A stretch of DNA of 64,000 bases, taken from positions 124,001 through 188,000 of the forward strand of contig JANTQA010000029.1 in NCBI GenBank assembly GCA_027625915.1, given 5' to 3'. Every line of letters starts with the position of its first letter. Position 1 is the first letter of the stretch. The position numbers were made by a program, and so were the translations under genes. The stretch is from Anaeramoeba flamelloides. Taxonomy: Eukaryota > Metamonada > Anaeramoebidae. Below, piece by piece: positions 11,577-23,770 of the stretch. The notes below the pieces were generated by a model. It saw only the letters and a program-made list of their open reading frames with translations. It searched no databases and had not been told where the DNA came from.

Positions 11577-11960
11577 TTTGAAAGTTATATAGTGATTTCT
11601 GAATTTATTAATTTTTTTTAAATAAATTCATAATTTTCACAAAAACTAGGAGCCTTTTAAGGTATTTTCACAAGGAAAAGTAAACTTGTCAAAAAATATT
11701 CTTTCATTATAAACAAAAAAGTCAGTTTTATCAAAAAATACACATTTTTGTTTTATTTTTTATTTTATGATTTCTGAAAATTATTTTTAATTTTCAAATC
11801 TCTGTTTCTGCCCCAAACATTTATGTTCTAAAGGTAAATGGAATTTTTTTCTCATTAGGCTCGAAAAGATTAAGAATTAGGTTCTCAAAAAAAAAAAAAA
11901 AAATAACAAAAAAAAATAAAAAAAAAAAATTTGTAAAATCTAAAAATTAGTTTTTTATTT

Positions 11961-14900
11961 TTAATTCAAACTATTTTTTCGGCAATATTGACGAATTATT
12001 TCAACATTTTCTTGATGCTTTTTCGGATCTGAATGAAATTCTACTTGGTTACTTAATTTATTTTTTATTTCCAAAAATCGATGGGGTAGTATATCAATTT
12101 CTTGGCATATGCTTTTTTCCCAAGGTAATAATTCTGTTTGGTCTTCTTCTATTAATATTCTTCCACTTTTAATTTCGATTTCATCATCATTATTATTTCC
12201 TCTTGAAATTTGGTTGTCTTTAATTTTTTTAATGATATTATTTCTTTTATTTGATTTTAATTTGGAATTTTCTAAAAAATTAGGATTTGTCAATTTATTT
12301 TGATATTTATTTCTTTTTGATTTAAATTTTAAGATTTTCTTTTTAGGTTTTGTTTTTTGTTTAAAGGTTTTTTTGTTTTTCTTTCTTTGGGATTTTTGTT
12401 TCTTTGTAAGTTGCTTAGAATTGGATTTTTTTTTTTTTTGATTTTTAAATACTCTTTTTTGATCATTATTATTTCGACTTTCTAGTTCCTTTTCCCTTTC
12501 CTTCCCCTTTTCCTTCCCCTTTTCCTTCCTCCTTTCCTTTCCCTTTTCTTTTTCCTTTCCCTTTTTTTTATTTTGGTCCTGGATTTTGTTTAATTGTGTA
12601 ATTCTATTTCTATAAGGATTGGTTTCTCTTCTTTGTAGCCTTATTTCTTTTCTTTCTCTTTCTTTTCTTTCTCTCTCCAGTCTTTCCTTTTCTTTTTTTT
12701 CTTGTCTTTCCTTCTTTTCCTTTTCCAGTCTTTCTTTTTCTTTTTGGATTTTTTTTCTTAATTTGTTTTGTTTTTTTTTTAATTTTTTTTGCTTAATTTT
12801 TTCTTTTTCTAGTTCAAACTCTTCTCCTTTTGAAAATGTATTTATTCCCTTTAATTTCCATTCCATTAATTTTGAAATTTCCTTTCTTAATTTGTATTCG
12901 GGCAATAAAAGGTTTTTTATTTGTTGGAATTCTGATTGTGTTTTAAAGCATCTAGTAAAGATTTTCATTTTTTTTTCTAATTCCATTTCATAACATTTGG
13001 AATGGAATGGGAAGTTTTGCATTGGAATTAAATCATTATTTTGATATTTGTTCTTTTCTTGTCCATTTGTTTTGATGGATTTATCTTTTTCTGTCCTTTC
13101 ATTAATGTTTTTGAACATTTTATTTTCATTATTATTTTCAATAATCATTTTATTGATCTTTTCTTTTTCAAGATCATTTTCTTTTTCTTTTTCTTTTTCT
13201 TTTTCCTTTTCCCTTTCCTTTCCCTTTCCCTTTCCCTTTCCCTTTTCCTTTTCCTTTTTATTACTAAATACCTTTTCATTATTGACTGTTTTTTTTTTAA
13301 TTTCTAATCCTATCTCATTTGTTTTTTGTAATTGTCCAATTTTCCTTTTCCTTGTTGATTGGATATTTTCTAATTGGAAACTATCCTTTATTACAGTATC
13401 ATCATTATTCATACAATAATTCCTATAATCATCTTGTTGAACGGAATTATTCAGCTTTTGGAGTGATTTTGGCTGTAATAACCCCATAGAAATAACAAAT
13501 TTCTTTCTTCTTTCCCTTTCTAAAATTCTTTCGTTATAAAAGCGTAAAATGTTATTTTTTATTGTCCACGGTATTTGATGATCACCACGGCCGATATTCG
13601 AAGTTAGTATTTCACAAGTATTATCATATTCAATTTCAAATTCATTTCTTTTTGGCATATACCCGGATAATTCCGCAAATGTATGTTTCCCTAATTTATG
13701 ACGGTAATTTTCAAAAGGGTTATTTTTGGGGTTCGATCTAATTTCTGTCGGTTTTAATTTCTTTTGATACTGGTGATTGTTTTTTGTTTTTAGAAAATTA
13801 GTATTTTGATGTTTTTTATTTTTTCTCAACTTTTTTATTTTTTTGACTTTTTTCTTTTTATGCATTTTTAATTTTTTTACTTTTTTGCTACTGTTAATAA
13901 TATCTTTTTCTTTATCCTTTCTTTGTTTTTTAAATGAATTCACCTTCCTGGGTTTTTTTGAGCAAATATTTTGATTGAATTCTTTTTTTTCCTTGAAAAA
14001 GTTTGTTTTGTCAAATGATGAATTTTTCTTTTTTTTTTTTTTTTGTTGTTGAATTTTTTGATCACTCATTGAGGATTGTGATTTTTCTTCTTCTTGTTCT
14101 TGTTGTTGTTGTTCTTCTTCAATCGGCTGGATTTTTTGTGAATTTGGCTGATTGGATTTTTTTCTTTCTGTGTTTGAGGGAATTGGTTGTGAATTTGGAT
14201 TAGGGAAATTAATTGAATGTAAATAGATTTTTTGATAATGCTTTTTGCATTGCTCTATTGATTTTGTGGCCAAATAATTTGAAATTCCTTCCCAATTCCC
14301 CAAACCCTTTAATCGAATGCCCTCTAAAAGAAAATATTCTTCATCAATATTCCACTGTTTGTGGTAAATAGATAATCTGTTTTTCTTACTAAAGATTTGA
14401 TAATCATGGTTTGCTTTATGATCTTGAAACTAAAAAATCATATAATTTACGAATTTAATTTTTTTTATTTTTTGTTAAAAAAGATGTATTCAAAAAGAAA
14501 ACGTAATTGATTATTAGAAGAAATATATTTAATTTATAAAAAAGGGGTAATTAAGATATGATACAATTGTGTATATATTAGCTAATTTAAATTGGATTTA
14601 ATTTAAATGTACTTTTGAAAAAAAAAAATGATTCAAGAATGGTGTTATTTGTGTTTTTAAAGCTAAAGTACCGCTTTGAGTATACTTGGCTGAAAAAGTA
14701 ATTATTCTGATCATAAAATTACACAAAAACATAGATTTTTTGAAAAGAAATAGCAAATATAACTAGGATATATATATATATATATATATATTTATAAATA
14801 TTAGGAAATGTATAGAGGTGTTCACAAAGTATATCAAATGATAATTTAAGATACAATTCAAATTAATTTGATTTTTCAATTGTGTAAATCTTCAGATTTA

Positions 14901-16549
14901 TTAAATTCAAAATTGCTTTTTTGAATAAACATTAATTTGGTTCACAGCTATTTTCAATAAAGTCGGGCTTTTTCTTTTTTTAGATTGTCAGAATTAAAAC
15001 TTTTTGAAAAGTTTTCTTTTTTATAAAAGTGAAATCTTTTTTTAAATCAGAAACTTTTCGAAAAAATAAAATTTTAAAAAATCAGTAGTTTAAATTGATA
15101 AAACTTTTCAAAATAATAAATATGTAAAAAAGTGAGGACTAAAAAATTTTAAAAAGTTTTTTCCTTCCAATACCAAACCCCACAACCGTTCAAAATTGTA
15201 TTTATTTCCTTTTATTAAAATAGAAAAGTCAGAAAAAATGAGTTTTATGAAAAATAGTCCCCAATTTTTTAAAATATCCGTACCTTAATGGTAATTATTT
15301 TTTTATGAAATTTCTTTTTTTTTTTTATCATAGCTTTATTCTCTCCTTTCGATTTAATTTTGTCCTTATACTCTATTCCCATGGTAAATAAATAAATTCA
15401 AATTTGTTTTTTTCTACGAGTTTGGTTTTTGATTCTCTGAATTCGAGTCATCTTGTTTACTTTAAAAATGTTCTTTTGAATTTTCTGTGAAGGTAAAAAA
15501 ATTTTTTGAGTGTTTGTATTGTTCAGCGATCATTAAATTTCAGTCAACAGTGACGAATATTTACGAAAACGTTTCATTTTATACAAGAGGTTTGTCAATG
15601 TTATGCGGAAATATTTTTTACAAATCAATAATTTATTTTACATTCCGAAGAATGTTATTTTTTTAAATTAAAGCTGCTTTAAAAAAATGTGTATTAAAAG
15701 TTTTATCAGTGTTGACTTCAACTGTCTAATTCACTTTGTTAGAAGTTTAGATAATACTTTATCAAACTTTTAATACACACTTTTTTAAAAACGGTTGTAA
15801 AAACACCCATTTTATCTTCAAGTAGAACAATTTGTTTTAAATGAAATTACTTTTTGTTTGAAGTCTTTGTTTGGTTTGTTTTCAAAAAAAAGTAAACTTT
15901 TCAATAATTGAGAGGTAAATCGTTTTTGTTACCAGAGTAAAATAAAAAAAAAAAAAAAGATCATTTGAATCAATTAAAAGAGTTTCTTTAACAAAAAAAA
16001 GTTTATTTTTGTAAGAAAACGACCCCCAGCCAATTTTCTTTTGTTAGTTACGTGAGGGTAATTAAGTAAATCCGATTTTTTTTTTTTACAAAACAAAGGG
16101 GATTTGTTTTATTTATCGATTTTGATTTCGAATTTTAGGTTTTGAATCCAAGACTTTTGGGAAAAAAATTCTTTTCTGTGTTTATTTAAAAGATAAAACC
16201 ATGAAGAAATAATAAAGAAAGAATCTAAATTTTCAACAATTGGGTTTCGTTAAAAAAAAAGAGAAAAGAAAAACATTAATAAAAAATTGTTTTTTGTTTT
16301 TGTTTTTGTTTTTGTATTGGTTTGTTTTGTGTTGTTTGTGATGTTTTTCTTGTTGTTTGAAAATAAAATCCAATTTGAAAGAGGAACAAGAATAAAAGAA
16401 AGGTCAAAACATACTTGAGATCCTTTTGAAAAACACTTTGGACAAAGAATAACATTTTCACAAACCGCACAAATAACGATCACGCCAGAGACAATGTTGT
16501 TCTTGCAACAGTTACAAACAAAATCTGGAATTTCATGTTTCTTCTCCAT
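11961..16549 (-). CDS. ADA2: Transcriptional adaptor ADA2 (ZZ-SANT-SWIRM-like)
   Basis: Two exons, 867 aa. Exon 1 (16549-16415, 45 codons) ends at a GTATGT donor; exon 2 (14429-11961) follows a TTTTTTAG acceptor in phase 0 after a 1985-nt intron. The ZZ zinc finger uses C12/C15, C27/C30, C36/C39 and H49/H53, so the intron cuts the finger just before its histidines. A SANT domain follows (about 72-115; QWNIDEEYFLLEGIRLKGLG, then NW). The ADA2 core begins at GYMPKRNEFEIEYDN (about 300) and includes ERERRKKF. A second conserved part, YEMELEKK...LRKEISKLMEWKLKGIN, lies at 515-578, and a SWIRM-like tail (PWEKSICQEIDILPHRFLEIK) at 811-867. ADA2 links Gcn5 to nucleosomes in SAGA-type complexes. It is about twice the usual ~440 aa because of Lys/Glu linkers. 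It is divergent to the V-ATPase gene. Confidence 0.92.
14430..16414 (-). other. ADA2 intron 1
   Basis: A 1985-nt intron. It contains a TA dinucleotide run near 14769-14792, clustered inverted short repeats of AAAACTTTTTGAAAAG type near 14990-15115, and a longer inverted repeat at 15670-15795. No coding was seen. Confidence 0.8.
15670..15795. repeat. Inverted-repeat (foldback) element in ADA2 intron
   Basis: The left arm reads AAAAAATGTGTATTAAAAGT and the right arm ACTTTTAATACACACTTTTT, in inverse orientation with about 60 bp between them. This is a MITE-like foldback. No second copy was recognised in the window. Confidence 0.6.
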
Positions 16550-17556
16550 TCGTTGTTGTTACGTTAATCAGAGACAAAGGAATTCTTTAGAAAAGAAAAA
16601 AAGAGTTTTTTTCTTCAAAAATTGTAAGGGAACAAGAAAACAAAAAGAAAATTAAAAATTAAAAAATGATTGTGTTTTTTAAAGGTGAAATTAAAAATGA
16701 ACCAGATTTCGAGAACAATTACAACTAATTTAATTTGTGTACCGTTTCTGTTTCCTTATTTAATTCCCGTTTGTGAAGAAATCCTACTTTGAAAACAATG
16801 ATTATTCTTATCTGCATTTTGAAAATTTACAGAGGCAATCACATATTGAAAATTTAAACAATATGCTCATGACCAGAGAGGTTAACTCTGATTTCTTTGC
16901 AGAACATCACTTTTAGTTCCTTTTTCATAATTTTTGATGAACAAAAGGAAACATATTCTTATCTCATCTAACTTTTTCCTTTTTTTGAAATAGAGTTTTA
17001 CAAGGAGTATATTATAATATCTCTGAAATCCATTTATCATGTTTCTCTCTTTTTTCTGTTCTATATGATAAGTGAGCTTGCAACTCTAAATGGAAAGTCA
17101 GATTTCAAAATTAGTAATCAACCCAAATATTCTCCCATTAATCCTGGAAAAACATTTTGGAAAACACAAAAAATTTTTTTTCGACATTTGTTTGGAAGAG
17201 TTTATGAATACTCAAGAGAAGGAAAGGCGTAAATCCTAAATACAGGCTATTTCACAAAGGAAATTTTGGAGTTAAAGAATGTTTTCTTGATACCATACAA
17301 ATAGAAAAGTAAAAACAAAAGAAATGGTTGCTATTATAAGGTAAACTACAAAGATTTTTCAATTTTTAAAAAAAAACAACAAGATTATTATGTCTCATTT
17401 CATTCTTTAAAATCATTTATTCCTCAATAAGGCACTTGTTTGCCAAATTTAAGCAAGATTTCTGTACAATTAAATTTGTGTGAAGATTGTAAACTTTTTA
17501 TTTTTTGTTTTTCTTACCAGATTAAAATTTTTTCTTTCTTTTCAATAATTGGCTAA
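16550..17556. other. Divergent intergenic region, ADA2 / V-ATPase G
   Basis: About 1 kb between two divergently transcribed genes, so both promoters must lie here. No TATA-like or other element stands out from the AT-rich background. Confidence 0.5.
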
Positions 17557-17922
17557 ATGAGTAACGAAATAATACAAGAACTCCAACAAGCAGAAGAAAC
17601 TGCAAGCAGTTATATCGAATTAGCAACAAAGTTTCAAGTGAAAAGAGTACACCAAGCAAAAGACGAAGCCATTGAAGACATCAAAAGACTTCGACAAATG
17701 AAACAAGAAGAATTTGAACTTTACCGAAAAGAAAGATTAGGATCATCAAAAGAAAACGTCAAAGAAAACGAAGAACGAACGCAAAAGGAAATCAAAGAAA
17801 CAATCAAATATGCCCAAACAAAGAAAAAGGAAGCAATCCAATTATTACTCGACACAGTATTAAATATTGATCTTGAAATCGTTACACCAAAAAAAGAAGA
17901 GGGGGAGGAAAAAGAGAACTAA
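17557..17922 (+). CDS. VMA10: V-type proton ATPase subunit G
   Basis: Single exon, 121 aa, close to the ~118 aa of animal subunit G. It starts MSNEIIQELQQAEETA, matching the family's N-terminal QLLQAEKRA region, followed by the long amphipathic helix (KRVHQAKDEAIEDIKRLRQM, then KQEEFELYRK) and a C-terminal helix KKKEAIQLLLDTVLNIDLEI. Subunit G pairs with subunit E to form the peripheral stalks that hold the V1 head of the proton pump on endomembranes. Charged residues dominate, as expected of a coiled-coil stator. The C-terminal EEGEEKEN tail is an acidic extension. Neither intron nor signal sequence is visible. Confidence 0.9.
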   Translation: MSNEIIQELQQAEETASSYIELATKFQVKRVHQAKDEAIEDIKRLRQMKQEEFELYRKERLGSSKENVKENEERTQKEIKETIKYAQTKKKEAIQLLLDTVLNIDLEIVTPKKEEGEEKEN

Positions 17923-18475
17923 AGAAAGAAAGGTTGGGTTTTATTTGCCGAATAGAATAAAAAACCTTCGCTTTGTGGAAAAGCTTTCCTCAAGAATAAA
18001 AAAAAAAAAAACTTTTCAAGATTTTTTCAATGTGCAAGCTTTGTAATTTTTTTGTTAGCAATACAATTTTTTTTTATAGTTACACACCCTACCTTTCCAT
18101 TTCATTTTTTTCAGAAAAACACAAGAACCAAAAATTAGAAAAAAAAGAAAAAAAAAAATTTTTGTTTGTTTAGCAAACTCCTTACCTCAAAAAATCACCT
18201 ATTTTGTGAGTTTTTGTGGATTTCCAAACAAGAAATTGAATTTTTTTTGGTTACCTTTATTAGTTTTGATTTACAAACAAAAGAACTCATTTTTTTTTTC
18301 ATAATTTTTGGCTTGCTGTTTGTTGAAAAAGAAAAGGAACAAAATTTCCAACAAGCTTACCAAAAAACAAAAAAAAGAATAAAAATTAACTAAATCATCA
18401 AAGTCTGCAATTCTAAAAGAAAAAATAATAAGAAAACTAATTTGGAGAATAAAATGGTTTCAATTTTACCGTTCG

Positions 18476-18910
18476 GGAAAAAAAGTGAAAACAGGAAAAA
18501 AAATTGAAACACGGCTTTGAATTGGGAACCATTCATTGAACCTGAAAATGAAAAGTAAAATCAATTAATAAAAAGAAAAAACAAACTTTACAGAATAATC
18601 CATTCCATTATTTTCAATCAACCCAACAAATACAATTTAAATCTACTTGAATTATCGAAAATCTAAAGAGTGGTTTTGGAGGTTCAAAAATAGTCACATT
18701 TTTTTAACAAATTTTTAATGATTAGATCAATCAAAGAAAAATACAAACCAAAAGGTAGTATTTAAAAACTGTTATTGTGTTGAATTCTTCATTTTAAATT
18801 TATTTTTTTCTTTTATTAATAGATCTTACATTCATTTTCAGATTCAATTAATGGTTCCTCATTAAAAATCCGTGTTTCAATTTTTTTCCTGTTTTCACTT
18901 ATTTTTCCAA
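18476..18910. mobile_element. Inverted-repeat DNA element (~430 bp)
   Basis: Inverted arms of about 70 bp: left 18478-18548 contains AAGTGAAAACAGGAAAAAAA and TTGAAACACGG, and right 18834-18905 contains CCGTGTTTCAA and CCTGTTTTCACTT in the opposite sense. The interior has no reading frame. It is a probable non-autonomous DNA transposon. Target duplications could not be fixed by eye, and no second copy was found here. Confidence 0.65.
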
Positions 18911-19409
18911 ATGTTTACTTTGATCTTTTAATAATTATGAGAAAGTTGAATGAAAATTTTGTTAAATTTCTTTTTCAACAAATTATATTTTCTAATTCAA
19001 ATTACTAACAAATTAAAAACAATACCCTTTGTTCAAAAATATATTTAACAGCCACGGATAATTGGATGAACTACACAAGATCAAAATCATTTTAAAGTGA
19101 AATGAAGAAACAAAATAAATAAATGAGTAAATTATCATGAGTTAATTTGTGAAAATATTTATTATTCAAAACGCCTTATTTTTTTAATTTAGTGGTCAAA
19201 TTAACTAGTTCTCAACAATTCATCAATTTTTCTCAACCCAATCCTTATATAATTAAGAATAACTAAAATAATTAATTAATTTTTTTTTTCAATTTTTTTT
19301 CCAGCATAATCACTTTTTTGTCTTACTGTTTTTTTGAAATTATAAACTCTGTTTCAGTCAAAGTTGCAAACGTTTTTTTTCAAATATCAATTATTTTATA
19401 TAATTGACC

Positions 19410-20045
19410 TTTGAAGAACAAATAAGAAATAATCAGAATAATAAACCTCAAAGAAATGTTGATACATTTCTGAAAGAAAACTAATTAATCAATAGATTTC
19501 CATAAAAATTGAAAAACTCAAATTCTTCGGGCCCTATTGAGAAAAACAAGGATGTTCTTTTTGAACTTCTACTGGCCTTTGAATAATAAATATGAAACAT
19601 TTTTCACTTCATTTTCCATACTCTTCTTTTAGAAATTAAGCCCCCCAAACGAAGTTTGTTAGTATTTGTGGTCTCTATTTGAAAAAGGAAATGAAAATGA
19701 AGTGAAAATTTTTCAAATTTATTATACAAATATCAAGATCAAAGATCGAATTGAATTACAATAGAAATCAATAGATTTCTCAACAATCTTTACATGGTTT
19801 CAATAACCTTAGAATAACACATTTTTACCAAGTGACTATTGATCTTGCAATAAATAATTATTTGCAAACGAATGACGTTTTAAAAAAAAAATCGAAAAAA
19901 AAAAAACTAAAATGATTAGAAATGTGAAAAAATGATTTCAATATTGAAAATTTCCAAAATAAAATTTTTCTTCTAATATCTATGCAAACCCTTTAAACAC
20001 GTGTATTATACAGATTACAACTGGGCCCCTTTGGCTGAAAAATAG
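19410..20045 (+). repeat. Dispersed repeat R1, interrupted by MITE-B
   Basis: It aligns with the 9.5-kb copy on both sides of the MITE-B at 19572-19736. Left blocks include AATCAATAGATTT and GAGAAAAACAA; right blocks include CCTTAGAATAACACATTTTT, GATCTTGCAATAAA and AAACACGTGTA. MITE-B therefore inserted after this R1 copy was in place. Confidence 0.65.
19572..19736. mobile_element. MITE-B copy 1
   Basis: Starts CTGGCCTTTGAATAATAAA after a TA and ends with an inverse version (TTTATTATACAAATATCAA). The interior holds the AAAAAGGAAATGAAAATGAA block shared with other copies. It lies inside an R1 repeat. Confidence 0.6.
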
Positions 20046-20664
20046 TTTAATTTAACTTGAAAAAAAAAAATTTGGTATATAAATATTTTATTAACTTAGT
20101 TTTAATTTTTCTAATGTATTTCCAAAAAAGAGAGGTAAATACTTTTTGATATATCAGATAATAAAATCACGGTTGTTTATGGTTATGTTCTTAAAGGTGT
20201 ATATCAATTCAAGTAAAATATGAATACTGTCAGAATCAAAACATATTGAATTTATTTATTTTAATATTGATTTTAATATTAATAAATAATAAATAATAAT
20301 AATAATAATAATAATACCTTTTGACAGATAAAATAATATTGGTCAATTTCAAAAAAGGGTAGAAGTATACTCAGTACACAAATGACCTTTCAAAAAATAA
20401 AAGACAACTATAAGTTATCAAATTATTTTGGAAATTTAGTCAGGTTTAATCCTTTTAGGTAAAGGTTTATTTAATTAAAAAAAAAATAATAATAAACAAT
20501 CATGATTTATCTCCATTGAAAAAAATTCAAAAACCCGAGATCGGGAATTTACATATATTTATACAAAGTTAAAACTACAACCAAAATTTGATTATTATAG
20601 TAACTAGAAGTTACTTTTCAATAATTTTATATATTTAAATAATTGTAAAAGTATATAACCCCCA

Positions 20665-21200
20665 ATTCACGTAAGGAGACCCAGCTTGAAATGAAAAATT
20701 CACTTTTTTATAAGAATAAACCATCTTGCAATCATTGAGAAATGATGGGGATAATATTATTCCGTTTAGAGATGATATTCATAAAAAAAAATACCCAAAT
20801 ATAACATATTTTTTCAAAAAAAAATTGTTAAAAAAATAACAAAATATTTTTGGGACCCTTTTAAACATTTCATGGAAAATTTCTCGATTACTTTTGATAA
20901 TTAAATTATTATTTTTTAATATTAACTCTCCGAATTTTAAAACAAATTATAAAGATTCAATTTTATTTATGTTAATTTGGAGTTCAAAAGATTTTTTTTT
21001 TTCAAGTCTAGTTTGTCTTATTAAAAAAAAGAAAATATAACAAGAATAAATGCAAAAAAAAAAAAGTGAAAAAAAAAAAAAATGATAAAATTAGAAAAAA
21101 ATGATTTTTATTTAAAAATTGAAAATTTATTTTGAATAGAATATTGTATTAAACCCATAAACTTTATTCTATTTCTTTAATCTAACTAGAGCACTTTTAC
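20665..21200 (+). repeat. Repeat R8, copy 1
   Basis: It aligns with 29095-29660 and 45780-46560. Shared blocks include a GAAAAATTYACTTT start, AAAGATTCAATTTTAT, GTTAATTTGG and TTTATTTTGAATAGAA. Non-coding as far as I can see. Confidence 0.5.
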
Positions 21201-23079
21201 TAAAAAATAATATACTTTCATCATGATAATATTAAATAATTTACCAGATTTTTCTAGAAATAGCTTATTTAGAACCTAATTAATATTATTTTAAAAATAT
21301 CCCAATTCTTAACATTTAAAAAGTTAAACAAAAATGAATCACCGTCAAATATTTTTTCCTATTTAAAATTGGAAAAGGGGAAAAAAAAATAATCTCCCTT
21401 CACGTTATATTTTTTTTACAAGACCCATTGTTATTATTTAATATTGATTTATATTAAGAATCTAAAAAAATATTCGAGTTACTTTGATTTTTGTGATTTC
21501 TGTGGTTTCATCAAGGAAGTAGGTACATTTTTCTTATTTTGAAAGCTTTTAATTGCTATAACAGACTGAAAAAAAAAAAAGAGTTTGGGTGAAATGGGAT
21601 ATCGAATCTCTTAAAACATTAATATAATTTACCAGTCTATATCTCACAAGAATGAATAAAATAAACAAAAGTTGAATCTTAATTTTTTCAATTTTTTTGG
21701 GAATATATCTTTGGATTAAAAACTGTGTTGTTATTAAATTATGTTTTAAATAAGGTAAATTTCAAAAATAATGGCAGATTTTTCAACAGAAACAATTTGT
21801 TTAATTTTTTTTTTTTTTTTGAATAATAATGTATTTTACTAAAGTTTTTAGAGATAATAACCAATATAGATTAATAAATAAAAATATAGTGTAATCGTTT
21901 TATTTTTTGAAACACAAATTAAAAAAGAAAAAAATAGTAATAAAAAGTTTGCCCCTAATTTTGAAATGTGGCTTTTAGAAAGGTGCACCAGTGAATGATT
22001 GAAATTATTCCTAAAAAAATCAAAAAAATAGATCCAATTTGTTTATATATCCAAATATATCTATTTTTAAGAATCTATACAATAAAAATATACTTTCCAA
22101 CAAGATTTATTTAATTCAAGAATGAATGAAAAAAGTAAATAAAGTATATTTTTGAGGATATATTTCTTTATATTCTTAATTTGAATGAATAAAAACTATT
22201 TTTTCCCTTGAATTTCTCACCCCATTACTATTTAATATTATTTTATAATTTTTTTTTTACAAATTTGTTTTTCAAAATTCTTTTTTTAAAATATTTTTAT
22301 CAAACTAAGCAAACACAAAGAACAATGTTTCGAAAATTAAAATATAGCAAAATTACTGAAATATTGTAATTAAAAAATAATTATAAAAATTTTATATTAA
22401 AGAAAAATCTATTATAAGTTAAAAAAATAACGAAACATCAGAATTATTTTGATTTTTTAAATTTTTTGCAATAAAAAATTATCAAAAAAAAAAAAAATAA
22501 ATTCATCCAATAAATCATAATTTCCTAACAAATATTTAAAAAAAAAAAAAAAGTACTTTCTGAAAAAAAACCTAAATTAGATAATTTTTATGAAAAATGG
22601 AATCTGTATACATTTTTAAAAATTCTTTAGGCATGGGAAGTAATTCCTTAATCAACAATTATAAAAGTGAAGTTTTTTTTTTATTCAATAAATAATTTAA
22701 AATAAAACCAAGTAAAGAAGAAGTAATTATATCAAATGTACTACAGATAATATCAAGAAAGAAAATATTATTTATTTATTTTTTATTGATCAATTTTTTC
22801 ATTTTTTTGGTTTCCATTTTTTAATTGTAATATATAAATAACTTATAATATAATACCTGATACTCTCATATTAATTAAAATATCAATGTATTTGGCTAAA
22901 GAAATGATTTGAATAATTAAGTTTCGCATAAACCATTGCACTCAAAATTTGAAAAATGTTCTTATTTTTTTTTTTTTTTTTTTTATTCTATTTTTTTTCG
23001 ATTTTTATGAAACCTTATTTATTTACAATTATTTTATTGCGAAATAGATAGTTACCAGGTAAATAGGTACTATTCTACA

Positions 23080-23340
23080 GTTATTGCTAAAGTGAAAATG
23101 ATTGGAGAGTGATTAATCGGATTTCTATTAGGCTTTTATTTGATCTTCAATTTACGATCAAAATGAACATTTTTGTTTTTCTCAATAGGGTAAGGAGAAT
23201 TTGTGTTTTTCAATTTTTAAGAAAATCCATTGATTTATTTCTTTTATATAAGGTGGGTGTCAACTATTCTTTGATGTTTATTATTCCCCTTATTTATTAT
23301 TTAATCTTGAAAGGTCATTTATAAAAAATATTTGATATTG
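23080..23340 (-). repeat. Dispersed repeat R1, inverted copy
   Basis: The reverse complement matches the other R1 copies through TGATCTTCAATTTACGATCA, AAATGAACATTTTTG and TTTCTCAATAGGG. A 71-aa plus-strand open stretch here shares residues with a minus-strand one in the 38.7-kb copy, but other R1 copies do not keep it open. Confidence 0.55.
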
Positions 23341-23604
23341 GAAAACAAAGTTGGAGCTACTTTGACTAAAATAAAATGTACTGAAAAAAAAATTGATTAA
23401 TAGATGCATATGAAGTAACTGGAAACAAAAAAATAAAAATTCTAAAAATTATAATTTTTTTTATCAAAAATATTTTTATTATTTCCAACTTGAAAGAAAA
23501 TGAAGTATTGTTATACGTTGAAAAGTTCTAACTCGGTTAAAAATATTGAATTTTGGTTTGGTTGTACAATAATAAATTTATTAATTTCAAAATTCTTCTT
23601 AATA

Positions 23605-23770
23605 CTGGTATTTAAATTAAAAATGGGAAATAATTATCTTTTCCTTTTCCCTATTTTTCCTTTACTATAAATTGGGTTCTCAAAGAAGTAAGTTGTAATT
23701 TAAATATTGATTCGAAAAAGGAAAATGAAAATCTCGTGAAAATTTTACCCGTTTTTAATTCAAATACCAG
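23605..23770. mobile_element. MITE-B copy 2
   Basis: Best-defined copy: TA, then CTGGTATTTAAATTAAAAA at the left end and TTTTTAATTCAAATACCAG at the right end, then TA. 166 bp, terminal inverted repeats with internal GGGTTCTCAAAGAAGTAAG. No coding capacity. Confidence 0.75.

Noticed and set aside
12109-14203. Several plus-strand open stretches rich in Phe and Ser opposite ADA2
   Set aside because: They are antisense shadows of the Lys/Glu-rich ADA2 linkers (CTT/TTC runs).
23109-23324. 71-aa frame with ICVFQFLRKSIDLFLL, echoed at 38.66-38.93 kb
   Set aside because: The similarity is explained by the R1 DNA repeat; the frame is not open in the 9.5-, 31- and 61-kb copies.
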